DNA from: Halichoerus grypus
Lineage: Eukaryota; Chordata; Mammalia; Carnivora; Phocidae
DNA length: 64,000 bases
NCBI RefSeq assembly: GCF_964656455.1
Contig: NC_135715.1
Location: forward strand, 81,260,414-81,324,413
Reading direction: 5' to 3'
Part shown: positions 1 to 11,800 of the stretch, piece after piece
Numbering within the stretch: position 1 is the first letter of the stretch
Layout of the letters: every line of letters starts with the position of its first letter
The notes under the pieces: generated by a model
Told to the model about the DNA's origin: nothing
Seen by the model: only the letters and a program-made list of their open reading frames with translations
Database searches by the model: none
Program-made: the position numbers and the translations under genes

Positions 1-2721
1 GAGAGGTGCCTTCTGGCCCGGACTTCTTCTCCCTCGGTCTCACGTAAGGAACCCGTTCCCCAGGCTCTCACCCACGGTAGCCTGGAAAGTGCTTCCTCCC
101 TCAGAGACGTGGATGGTAGCTAAAGCACGATTTCTCTACCGTGTTGTTTCTTCGAGTTAGAACGCTAGCTATTAGACTGCCATGCAAATGTGGGGCTGCC
201 GTGCTAGCTTGGTCAAACACATGGGGAGTCGTGTTCTGCCTTTCGCAGGGGCCTGAGTCTCACTCGCAAAAAGCTTTGGACTCCCTTGCAGTGCTCTCAC
301 GCACGCACACCACAAAATGCTGCCACCCTCAGGAGCAGCTGTTTTACCTGCAGCACAGGCTCTCAACCGAGTTTTTCCTTCGAGTTAGGTGGCTGTGTTT
401 AAGGCGGCGCACACACCCTCTCGAATGGTACTAGCCCCATAACCAGGATGTGAGTTAAGAGCTGCCTTCTGTACCGGCCTGTCTCTCCCCGATATTACGA
501 TATTGAAACCGTCCCCAGGCTCTCAGCCACAGTACACCCTAAACTGCTCCGCCCACAGAGAGGTCGACGGTAGCTAAAGCACGGTTTCTCTACAGTGTTG
601 TTTCTTCGAGTTAGAACGCTAGCTATTAGACTGCCATGCAAATGTGGGGCTGCCGTGCTAGCTTGGTCAAACACATGGGGAGTCGTGTTCTGCCTTTTGC
701 TGGGGCCTGAGTCTCACTCGCAAAAAACTTTGGACTCCCTTGCACTACTCTCACGCACGCACACAACAAAATGCTGCCACCCTCAGGAGCACCTGTTTTA
801 CCTGAAGCACAGGCTCTCAATCAAGTTTTCCTTCGAGTTAGGTGGCTGTGTTGAAGCCTGCACACACACCCTGGCGAACGGTACCAGCCCCATAACCATG
901 ATGTGTGTTGAGAGCTGCCTTCTGTACCGGCCTGCCTCTCCCCGATATTATGATATTGAAACTGTGCCCAGGCTCTCAGCCACAGTACACCCTAAACTGC
1001 TTCGCCCACAGAGAGGTCGACGGTAGCTAAAGCACGGTTTCTCTGCTGTGTAGTTTCTTCGAGTTAGAACGCTAGCTATTAGACTTCCATGCAAAAGTGG
1101 GGCTGCCGTGCTAGCGTGATGAAACACATGGGGAGTCGTGTTCTGCCTTTCGCTGGGGCCTGAGTCTCACTCGCAAAAAGCTTTGGACTTCCTTGCAGTG
1201 CTCTCACGCACGCACACAACAAAATGCTGCCACCCTCAGGAGCAGCTGTTTGACCTGACGCACAAGCTCTGAACCGAGATTTTCCTTCGAGTTAGGTGGC
1301 TGTGTTTACCCTGGGCAACGGTACTAGCCCCATACCCATGATGTGGGTTGAGAGCTGCCTTCTGTACCGGCCTGTCTCTCCCCCGATATTACGATATTGA
1401 AACCGTCCCCAGGCTCTCAGCCACAGTACACCCTAAACTGCTTCGCCCACAGAGAGGTCGACGGTAGCTAAAGCACGGTTTGTCTACAGTGTTGTTTGTT
1501 CGAGTTAGAAAGCTAGCTATTAGACTTCCATTCAAAAGTGGGGCCGCAGTAGTAGTTTCATGGAGCAAGTGGGGAGTCGTGTTCTGGCTTCTTCCGGGGC
1601 CTGGGTCTCACAAGGAAAATGGTTTTGGACTCACTTGCTGTGCACTCACGCATGCACACCACACAATGCGTCCACCCTGACGCATGGCTCTTTTAGCCGA
1701 AGCAGGAATTCCCTACAGAGCTGTTCCTTTGAGTTAGGTGGTTGGCTTATGGCCTGCAGGCACACCCGGGGCAAGGGGACTAGCCTCATAAACAAGAGGT
1801 GAGTTGAGAGCTGCCTTCCGCACCGGCCTGTTTCTCACTCCATTTCACGTATGGGACCCTTTCCCCGGTCTCTCATACACGAGCACTATACAACTCCTGC
1901 GGCTTCAGGAACGGCAATGGTAGCTAAAGCGCAGTAAGGCTACAGCATTGATTCTTGGTGTTAGTAGCCTGGTAGGCGAATGAGCTGCAGCTGGGATTCT
2001 TTACAGACTTGTTTCTTCCCAGTCAGGGTCGAGCACATAGCATTCCAAGCACACATGGAGCAGTAGTCTTAGCTTCAGGTAGCAAGAGCTGAGTCCAGAG
2101 GTGCCTTCTGCCCGGACCTATTTCTCCCTTGGTTTCACGTATGGAACCCGTTCCCCAGGCTCTCAGCCACGGTACTCCGTGTAATGCTTCCTCCGTCTAG
2201 AGGTCGACGGTAGCTAAAGCACGGTTTGTCTACAGTGTTGTTTCTTCGAGTGAGAACACTAGCTGTTAGACTTCCATGCAAAAGTGGGGCTGCCGTGCTA
2301 GCGTGATGAAACACATGGGGAGTCGTGTTCTGCCTTCTGCTGGGGCCTGAGGCTCATTCACAAAAAGCTTTGGACTCCCTTGCAGTGCTCTCATGCACGC
2401 ACACAACAAAATGCTTCCACCCTCAGGAGCGGCTCTTTTAGCTGAAGCATGGATTCTCCAGCGAGTTTTTCCTTCGAGTTAGGCAGTTTTCATGAAGCCT
2501 GCACACACACCCGGGGCAACGGTACTAGCCCCATAACCATGGTTTGAGTTGAGAGCTGCCTTCTCTCCGGCCTGTCTCTCCCTCGATTTCACGAAACGGA
2601 ACCCGTCCCCAGGCTCTCACCCACCGTACACCCTAAACTGCTTCCTCCCACATAGAGGTCGTCGGTAGCTAAAGCACGGTTTCTCTTCAGTGTTGTTTCT
2701 CCGAGTTAGAACGCTTGCTAT

Positions 2722-3421
2722 GAATGTCCACAATAGCCAAACTGTGGAAAGAGCCATGTCCACCAACAGATGAATGGATAAAGAAGAGGGGGTATATATA
2801 TATATACAATGGAATATTATGCAGCCATCAAAAGGAATGAGATCTTGCCATCTGCAACGACGTGGATGGAACTGGAGGGTATCATGCTGAGCGAAATAAG
2901 TCAAACCGAGAAAGACATGTATCATATGACCTCACTGATATGAGGAATTCTTAATCTCAGGAAACAAACTGAGGGTTGCTAGAGTGGGGGGTGGGGTGGG
3001 AGGGATGGGGTCACTGGGTGTTGGACACTGTGGAGGGTATGTGTTCTGGTAAGCGCTGTGAATTGTGCAAGACTGTTGAATCTCAGATCTGTACCTCTGA
3101 AACAAATAATGCAATATATGTTAAGAAAGAAAAAAAGAAGAAGAAGAATGTAGCAGGAGGGGAAGAATGAAGGGGGGAAAATCGGAGGGGGAGAAGAACC
3201 ATGAGAGATGATGGACTCTGAAAAACAAACTGAGGGTTCTAGAGGGGAGGGGGCTGGGAGGATGGCTTAGCCTGGTGATGGGTATTGAGCAGGGCACGTT
3301 CTGCATGGAGCACTGGGTGTTATGCACAAACAATGAATCATGGAACACTATATCTAAAACTAATGATGTAATGTATGGGGATTAACATAACAATAAAAAC
3401 ATTAAATAATAATTAAAAAAA
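2722..3421 (+). mobile_element. 5'-truncated LINE-1 3' end inside HOR copy 1
   Basis: A 700-bp L1 fragment: the last part of ORF2 (reading MSTIAKLWKEP near 2723), then a 3' UTR with a G-rich tract at 2986-3010, a purine-rich tract around 3124-3200, an AATAAA signal at 3392-3397 and an A-rich tail. It is flanked by a perfect 14-bp direct repeat, AGAACGCTTGCTAT, at 2708-2721 and 3422-3435. The repeat is the normal satellite sequence at this point, so it is a target-site duplication. The bottom-strand nick would be TTCT/AA, close to the L1 endonuclease preference TTTT/AA. Seven TA dinucleotides put the ORF2 remnant out of frame, so the fragment is inert. The 3' end type is why I assign a carnivoran host. 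Confidence 0.93.
2986..3010 (+). other. G-quadruplex-prone G tract in L1 3' UTR
   Basis: Five runs of at least three G separated by one or two bases (G6-T-G4-T-G3-A-G3-AT-G4). This fits the usual intramolecular G-quadruplex pattern. G-rich 3' UTR tracts are a known feature of mammalian L1. Because L1 is part of the HOR, the same tract recurs at about 7396, 11803, 16213, 20621, 25029 and 29437, and once more in the edge L1 at about 61947. Folding is inferred from pattern only. Confidence 0.7.
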
Positions 3422-4410
3422 AGAACGCTTGCTATTAGACTTCCATGCAAAAGTGGGGCCGCAGTGCTAGCCTCAGGAAACAAGTGGGGAGTCATGTTCT
3501 GCCTTCTGCCGGGGCCTGAGTCCCACACGGAAAATGGGTCTGGACTCACTTGCAGTGCGCTCACGCATGCACACAGCAAAATGCGTCCACCCTCCGGCAT
3601 GGCTACTTTAGCCGAAGCAGGAAATCTCTACAGAGTTGTTCCTTTGAGTTAGGTGGTTGGCTTTAGCCCTGCAGGCACACCCGGGGCAAGGGTACTAGCC
3701 TCATAAACAAGAGGTGAGTTGAGAACTGCCTTCCGCTCCGGCCTGTTTCTCACTCCATTTCACGTATGGGACCCTTTCCCCGGGCTCTCAGACAGACACG
3801 AGCACTGTCAAATTCCTCTGGCTTCAGGAACGGCAATGTTAACTCAAGCGCAGTAACTCTATAGCATTGATTCTTGGTGTTAGTAGCCTGGGAACTAGGC
3901 TTCCAGGCACACAGGGTACAGCAGTGCTAATCTCCTCAAACAAGAGGGGAGTCGACAGCAGCCTTCCTTCCAGGCCTGCTTCTCACTCCGAGTTACGTTT
4001 AGGTTCCATTTCTCATGCTTTCACAAAAACACACAACAGATGAAGTGCACGCTCAGGAAGGGCGATCTTTGCTGAGGCACGGGTCCTCCGCACTTTTGTT
4101 CCTTTCCGTTGGGTGGATGGCACTTAGGACTACACGCACACACGGGAGAGCCGATCTAGTTTCCCGAAACAAGAGTTGAGTCGATAGCTGCCTCCTGCCC
4201 ATGCTTATTTCTGCCTCGGAATTCTGCTGGGACTCATTCCCCAGGTTTGCACTCAAGCAGAGTTGAAAATCCTGCCACCCTGTGGAGAGGCGAATGAGCT
4301 GAAGCTGGGATTCTTGACCGGCTTCTTTCTGCCAAAACAGTGTGGAGCACTTAGCATTCCTATGCACACATGGAGCAGTAGTGTTAGCTTCAGGTAACAA
4401 GAGCTGAGTC

Positions 4411-7400
4411 GAGAGGTGCCTTCTGGCCCGGACTTCTTCTCCCTCGGTCTCACGTAAGGAACCCGTTCCCCAGGCTCTCACCCACGGTAGCCTGGAAAGT
4501 GCTTCCTCCCTCAGAGACGTGGATGGTAGCTAAAGCACGATTTCTCTACCGTGTTGTTTCTTCGAGTTAGAACGCTAGCTATTAGACTGCCATGCAAATG
4601 TGGGGCTGCCGTGCTAGCTTGGTCAAACACGTGGGGAGTCGTGTTCTGCCTTTCGCAGGGGCCTGAGTCTCACTCGCAAAAAGCTTTGGACTCCCTTGCA
4701 GTGCTCTCACGCACGCACACCACAAAATGCTGCCACCCTCAGGAGCAGCTGTTTTACCTGCAGCACAGGCTCTCAACCGAGTTTTTCCTTCGAGTTAGGT
4801 GGCTGTGTTTAAGGCGGCACACACACCCTCTCGAATGGTACTAGCCCCATAACCAGGATGTGAGTTAAGAGCTGCCTTCTGTACCGGCCTGTCTCTCCCC
4901 GATATTACGATATTGAAACCGTCCCCAGGCTCTCAGCCACAGTACACCCTAAACTGCTCCGCCCACAGAGAGGTCGACGGTAGCTAAAGCATGGTTTCTC
5001 TACAGTGTTGTTTCTTCGAGTTAGAACGCTAGCTATTAGACTGCCATGCAAATGTGGGGCTGCCGTGCTAGCTTGGTCAAACACATGGGGAGTCGTGTTC
5101 TGCCTTTTGCTGGGGCCTGAGTCTCACTCGCAAAAAGCTTTGGACTCCCTTGCACTACTCTCACGCACGCACACAACAAAATGCTGCCACCCTCAGGAGC
5201 ACCTGTTTTACCTGAAGCACAGGCTCTCAATCGAGTTTTCCTTCGAGTTAGGTGGCTGTGTTGAAGCCTGCACACACACCCTGGCGAACGGTACCAGCCC
5301 CATAACCATGATGTGTGTTGAGAGCTGCCTTCTGTACCGGCCTGCCTCTCCCCGATATTATGATATTGAAACTGTGCCCAGGCTCTCAGCCACAGTACAC
5401 CCTAAACTGCTTCGCCCACAGAGAGGTCGACGGTAGCTAAAGCACGGTTTCTCTGCTGTGTAGTTTCTTCGAGTTAGAACGCTAGCTATTAGACTTCCAT
5501 GCAAAAGTGGGGCTGCCGTGCTAGCGTGATGAAACACATGGGGAGTCGTGTTCTGCCTTTCGCTGGGGCCTGAGTCTCACTCGCAAAAAGCTTTGGACTT
5601 CCTTGCAGTGCTCTCACGCACGCACACAACAAAATGCTGCCACCCTCAGGAGCAGCTGTTTGACCTGACGCACAAGCTCTGAACCGAGATTTTCCTTCGA
5701 GTTAGGTGGCTGTGTTTACCCTGGGCAACGGTACTAGCCCCATAACCATGATGTGGGTTGAGAGCTGCCTTCTGTACCGGCCTGTCTCTCCCCCGATATT
5801 ACGATATTGAAACCGTCCCCAGGCTCTCAGCCACAGTACACCCTAAACTGCTTCGCCCACAGAGAGGTCGACGGTAGCTAAAGCACGGTTTGTCTACAGT
5901 GTTGTTTGTTCGAGTTAGAAAGCTAGCTATTAGACTTCCATTCAAAAGTGGGGCCGCAGTAGTAGTTTCATGGAGCAAGTGGGGAGTCGTGTTCTGGCTT
6001 CTTCCGGGGCCTGGGTCTCACAAGGAAAATGGTTTTGGACTCACTTGCTGTGCACTCACGCATGCACACCACACAATGCGTCCACCCTGACGCATGGCTC
6101 TTTTAGCCGAAGCAGGAATTCCCTACAGAGTTGTTCCTTTGAGTTAGGTGGTTGGCTTATGGCCTGCAGGCACACCCGGGGCAAGGGGACTAGCCTCATA
6201 AACAAGAGGTGAGTTGAGAGCTGCCTTCCGCACCGGCCTGTTTCTCACTCCATTTCACGTATGGGACCCTTTCCCCGGTCTCTCATACACGACCACTATA
6301 CAACTCCTGCGGCTTCAGGAACGGCAATGGTAGCTAAAGCGCAGTAAGGCTACAGCATTGATTCTTGGTGTTAGTAGCCTGGTAGGCGAATGAGCTGCAG
6401 CTGGGATTCTTTACAGACTTGTTTCTTCCCAGTCAGGGTCGAGCACATAGCATTCCAAGCACACATGGAGCAGTAGTCTTAGCTTCAGGTAGCAAGAGCT
6501 GAGTCCAGAGGTGCCTTCTGCCCGGACCTATTTCTCCCTTGGTTTCACGTATGGAACCCGTTCCCCAGGCTCTCAGCCACGGTACTCCGTGTAATGCTTC
6601 CTCCGTCTAGAGGTCGACGGTAGCTAAAGCACGGTTTGTCTACAGTGTTGTTTCTTCGAGTGAGAACACTAGCTGTTAGACTTCCATGCAAAAGTGGGGC
6701 TGCCGTGCTAGCGTGATGAAACACATGGGGAGTCGTGTTCTGCCTTCTGCTGGGGCCTGAGGCTCATTCACAAAAAGCTTTGGACTCCCTTGCAGTGCTC
6801 TCATGCACGCACACAACAAAATGCTTCCACCCTCAGGAGCGGCTCTTTTAGCTGAAGCATGGATTCTCCAGCGAGTTTTTCCTTCGAGTTAGGCAGTTTT
6901 CATGAAGCCTGCACACACACCCGGGGCAACGGTACTAGCCCCATAACCATGGTTTGAGTTGAGAGCTGCCTTCTCTCCGGCCTGTCTCTCCCTCGATTTC
7001 ACGAAACGGAACCCGTCCCCAGGCTCTCACCCACCGTACACCCTAAACTGCTTCCTCCCACATAGAGGTCGTCGGTAGCTAAAGCACGGTTTCTCTTCAG
7101 TGTTGTTTCTCCGAGTTAGAACGCTTGCTATGAATGTCCACAATAGCCAAACTGTGGAAAGAGCCATGTCCACCAACAGATGAATGGATAAAGAAGAGGG
7201 GGTATATATATATATACAATGGAATATTATGCAGCCATCAAAAGGAATGAGATCTTGCCATCTGCAACGACGTGGATGGAACTGGAGGGTATCATGCTGA
7301 GCGAAATAAGTCAAACCGAGAAAGACATGTATCATATGACCTCACTGATATGAGGAATTCTTAATCTCAGGAAACAAACTGAGGGTTGCTAGAGTGGGGG

Positions 7401-8819
7401 GTGGGGTGGGAGGGATGGGGTCACTGGGTGTTGGACACTGTGGAGGGTATGTGTTCTGGTAAGCGCTGTGAATTGTGCAAGACTGTTGAATCTCAGATCT
7501 GTACCTCTGAAACAAATAATGCAATATATGTTAAGAAAGAAAAAAAGAAGAAGAAGAATGTAGCAGGAGGGGAAGAATGAAGGGGGGAAAATCGGAGGGG
7601 GAGAAGAACCATGAGAGATGATGGACTCTGAAAAACAAACTGAGGGTTCTAGAGGGGAGGGGGCTGGGAGGATGGCTTAGCCTGGTGATGGGTATTGAGC
7701 AGGGCACGTTCTGCATGGAGCACTGGGTGTTATGCACAAACAATGAATCATGGAACACTATATCTAAAACTAATGATGTAATGTATGGGGATTAACATAA
7801 CAATAAAAACATTAAATAATAATTAAAAAAAAGAACGCTTGCTATTAGACTTCCATGCAAAAGTGGGGCCGCAGTGCTAGCCTCAGGAAACAAGTGGGGA
7901 GTCATGTTCTGCCTTCTGCCGGGGCCTGAGTCCCACACGGAAAATGGGTCTGGACTCACTTGCAGTGCGCTCACGCATGCACACAGCAAAATGCGTCCAC
8001 CCTCCGGCATGGCTACTTTAGCCGAAGCAGGAAATCTCTACAGAGTTGTTCCTTTGAGTTAGGTGGTTGGCTTTAGCCCTGCAGGCACACCCGGGGCAAG
8101 GGTACTAGCCTCATAAACAAGAGGTGAGTTGAGAACTGCCTTCCGCTCCGGCCTGTTTCTCACTCCATTTCACGTATGGGACCCTTTCCCCGGGCTCTCA
8201 GACAGACACGAGCACTGTCAAATTCCTCTGGCTTCAGGAACGGCAATGTTAACTCAAGCGCAGTAACTCTATAGCATTGATTCTTGGTGTTAGTAGCCTG
8301 GGAACTAGGCTTCCAGGCACACAGGGTACAGCAGTGCTAATCTCCTCAAACAAGAGGGGAGTCGACAGCAGCCTTCCTTCCAGGCCTGCTTCTCACTCCG
8401 AGTTACGTTTAGGTTCCATTTCTCTGCTTTCACAAAAACACACAACAGATGAAGTGCACGCTCAGGAAGGGCGATCTTTGCTGAGGCACGGGTCCTCCGC
8501 ACTTTTGTTCCTTTCCGTTGGGTGGATGGCACTTAGGACTACACGCACACACGGGAGAGCCGATCTAGTTTCCCGAAACAAGAGTTGAGTCGATAGCTGC
8601 CTCCTGCCCATGCTTATTTCTGCCTCGGAATTCTGCTGGGACTCATTCCCCAGGTTTGCACTCAAGCAGAGTTGAAAATCCTGCCACCCTGTGGAGAGGC
8701 GAATGAGCTGAAGCTGGGATTCTTGACCGGCTTCTTTCTGCCAAAACAGTGTGGAGCACTTAGCATTCCTATGCACACATGGAGCAGTAGTGTTAGCTTC
8801 AGGTAACAAGAGCTGAGTC
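4411..8819 (+). repeat. 4.41-kb satellite HOR, copy 2
   Basis: 4,409 bp, same order of half-units as copy 1. Differences seen: CACGTGGGG instead of CACATGGGG in the first A unit, GGCACACAC in the first B unit, CATAACCATG instead of CATACCCATG in the third B unit, and a 2-bp deletion near 8424 (TCTCTGCT for TCTCATGCT) in element L. The deletion opens a spurious 103-codon frame at 8277-8588. Confidence 0.95.
7132..7831 (+). mobile_element. 5'-truncated LINE-1 in HOR copy 2
   Basis: Same insertion as in copy 1, with target-site duplications at 7118-7131 and 7832-7845. 700 bp, with seven TA in the microsatellite of the ORF2 remnant. Same truncation point and tail, so it was copied by amplification of the satellite and not by a new transposition. 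Confidence 0.93.
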
Positions 8820-11800
8820 GAGAGGTGCCTTCTGGCCCGGACTTCTTCTCCCTCGGTCTCACGTAAGGAACCCGTTCCCCAGGCTCTCACCCACGGTAGC
8901 CTGGAAAGTGCTTCCTCCCTCAGAGACGTGGATGGTAGCTAAAGCACGATTTCTCTACCGTGTTGTTTCTTCGAGTTAGAACGCTAGCTATTAGACTGCC
9001 ATGCAAAAGGGGGGCTGCCGTGCTAGCTTGGTCAAACACATGGGGAGTCGTGTTCTGCCTTTCGCAGGGGCCTGAGTCTCACTCGCAAAAAGCTTTGGAC
9101 TCCCTTGCAGTGCTCTCACGCACGCACACCACAAAATGCTGCCACCCTCAGGAGCAGCTGTTTTACCTGCAGCACAGGCTCTCAACCGAGTTTTTCCTTC
9201 GAGTTAGGTGGCTGTGTTTAAGGCGGCACACACACCCTCTCGAATGGTACTAGCCCCATAACCAGGATGTGAGTTAAGAGCTGCCTTCTGTACCGGCCTG
9301 TCTCTCCCCGATATTACGATATTGAAACCGTCCCCAGGCTCTCAGCCACAGTACACCCTAAACTGCTCCGCCCACAGAGAGGTCGACGGTAGCTAAAGCA
9401 CGGTTTCTCTACAGTGTTGTTTCTTCGAGTTAGAACGCTAGCTATTAGACTGCCATGCAAATGTGGGGCTGCCGTGCTAGCTTGGTCAAACACATGGGGA
9501 GTCGTGTTCTGCCTTTTGCTGGGGCCTGAGTCTCACTCGCAAAAAGCTTTGGACTCCCTTGCACTACTCTCACGCACGCACACAACAAAATGCTGCCACC
9601 CTCAGGAGCACCTGTTTTACCTGAAGCACAGGCTCTCAATCAAGTTTTCCTTCGAGTTAGGTGGCTGTGTTGAAGCCTGCACACACACCCTGGCGAACGG
9701 TACCAGCCCCATAACCATGATGTGTGTTGAGAGCTGCCTTCTGTACCGGCCTGCCTCTCCCCGATATTATGATATTGAAACTGTGCCCAGGCTCTCAGCC
9801 ACAGTACACCCTAAACTGCTTCGCCCACAGAGAGGTCAACGGTAGCTAAAGCACGGTTTCTCTGCTGTGTAGTTTCTTCGAGTTAGAACGCTAGCTATTA
9901 GACTTCCATGCAAAAGTGGGGCTGCCGTGCTAGCGTGATGAAACACATGGGGAGTCGTGTTCTGCCTTTCGCTGGGGCCTGAGTCTCACTCGCAAAAAGC
10001 TTTGGACTTCCTTGCAGTGCTCTCACGCACGCACACAACAAAATGCTGCCACCCTCAGGAGCAGCTGTTTGACCTGACGCACAAGCTCTGAACCGAGATT
10101 TTCCTTCGAGTTAGGTGGCTGTGTTTACCCTGGGCAACGGTACTAGCCCCATACCCATGATGTGGGTTGAGAGCTGCCTTCTGTACCGGCCTGTCTCTCC
10201 CCCGATATTACGATATTGAAACCGTCCCCAGGCTCTCAGCCACAGTACACCCTAAACTGCTTCGCCCACAGAGAGGTCGACGGTAGCTAAAGCACGGTTT
10301 GTCTACAGTGTTGTTTGTTCGAGTTAGAAAGCTAGCTATTAGACTTCCATTCAAAAGTGGGGCCGCAGTAGTAGTTTCATGGAGCAAGTGGGGAGTCGTG
10401 TTCTGGCTTCTTCCGGGGCCTGGGTCTCACAAGGAAAATGGTTTTGGACTCACTTGCTGTGCACTCACGCATGCACACCACACAATGCGTCCACCCTGAC
10501 GCATGGCTCTTTTAGCCGAAGCAGGAATTCCCTACAGAGTTGTTCCTTTGAGTTAGGTGGTTGGCTTATGGCCTGCAGGCACACCCGGGGCAAGGGGACT
10601 AGCCTCATAAACAAGAGGTGAGTTGAGAGCTGCCTTCCGCACCGGCCTGTTTCTCACTCCATTTCACGTATGGGACCCTTTCCCCGGTCTCTCATACACG
10701 ACCACTATACAACTCCTGCGGCTTCAGGAACGGCAATGGTAGCTAAAGCGCAGTAAGGCTACAGCATTGATTCTTGGTGTTAGTAGCCTGGTAGGCGAAT
10801 GAGCTGCAGCTGGGATTCTTTACAGACTTGTTTCTTCCCAGTCAGGGTCGAGCACATAGCATTCCAAGCACACATGGAGCAGTAGTCTTAGCTTCAGGTA
10901 GCAAGAGCTGAGTCCAGAGGTGCCTTCTGCCCGGACCTATTTCTCCCTTGGTTTCACGTATGGAACCCGTTCCCCAGGCTCTCAGCCACGGTACTCCGTG
11001 TAATGCTTCCTCCGTCTAGAGGTCGACGGTAGCTAAAGCACGGTTTCTCTACAGTGTTGTTTCTTCGAGTGAGAACACTAGCTGTTAGACTTCCATGCAA
11101 AAGTGGGGCTGCCGTGCTAGCGTGATGAAACACATGGGGAGTCGTGTTCTGCCTTCTGCTGGGGCCTGAGGCTCATTCACAAAAAGCTTTGGACTCCCTT
11201 GCAGTGCTCTCATGCACGCACACAACAAAATGCTTCCACCCTCAGGAGCGGCTCTTTTAGCTGAAGCATGGATTCTCCAGCGAGTTTTTCCTTCGAGTTA
11301 GGCAGTTTTCATGAAGCCTGCACACACACCCGGGGCAACGGTACTAGCCCCATAACCATGGTTTGAGTTGAGAGCTGCCTTCTCTCCGGCCTGTCTCTCC
11401 CTCGATTTCACGAAACGGAACCCGTCCCCAGGCTCTCACCCACCGTACACCCTAAACTGCTTCCTCCCACATAGAGGTCGTCGGTAGCTAAAGCACGGTT
11501 TCTCTTCAGTGTTGTTTCTCCGAGTTAGAACGCTTGCTATGAATGTCCACAATAGCCAAACTGTGGAAAGAGCCATGTCCACCAACAGATGAATGGATAA
11601 AGAAGAGGGGGTATATATATATACAATGGAATATTATGCAGCCATCAAAAGGAATGAGATCTTGCCATCTGCAACGACGTGGATGGAACTGGAGGGTATC
11701 ATGCTGAGCGAAATAAGTCAAACCGAGAAAGACATGTATCATATGACCTCACTGATATGAGGAATTCTTAATCTCAGGAAACAAACTGAGGGTTGCTAGA

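Larger units (their letters stand above)
1..4410 (+). repeat. 4.41-kb satellite HOR, copy 1 (reference copy)
   Basis: Position 1 and position 4411 begin the same sequence (GAGAGGTGCCTTCTGGCCCG), giving a period of 4,410 bp. Landmarks in this copy: half-unit A at 151, B 379, A 605, B 832, A 1058, B 1286 (about 14 bp short), A 1499, B 1728; element C 1952-2244; A 2245, B 2473, A 2700 (interrupted by L1 at 2722-3421), B 3643; element L 3871-4560, which runs into copy 2. Without L1 the copy is about 3.71 kb, or about 16 half-units. Open frames up to 143 codons occur on both strands but are not supported as genes. Copy 1 has the long TA tract (seven TA) in its L1 and GGCGCACAC in the first B unit. 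Confidence 0.95.

Noticed and set aside
151..166. TTCGAGTTAGAACGC as a CENP-B box
   Set aside because: Only about six of nine core bases match at fixed spacing. The TTCGTAAAATCGGGG motif is the better candidate.
595..1026. Recurrent 143-codon plus-strand frame, repeated in each HOR copy
   Set aside because: It lies entirely in satellite. Equally long frames exist on the minus strand (for example 4053-4481), replacements are frequent between related units, some copies carry stops (18,000; 27,306), and there is no recognisable domain or gene signal.
2945..3114. Short frames on both strands of the L1 3' UTR
   Set aside because: They fall in a non-coding L1 3' UTR, and none resembles L1 ORF1 or ORF2.
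4053..4481. 142-codon minus-strand frame in element L
   Set aside because: Its conservation follows from the near-identity of the copies, not from selection on protein. It is lost in the edge copy and has no known motif.
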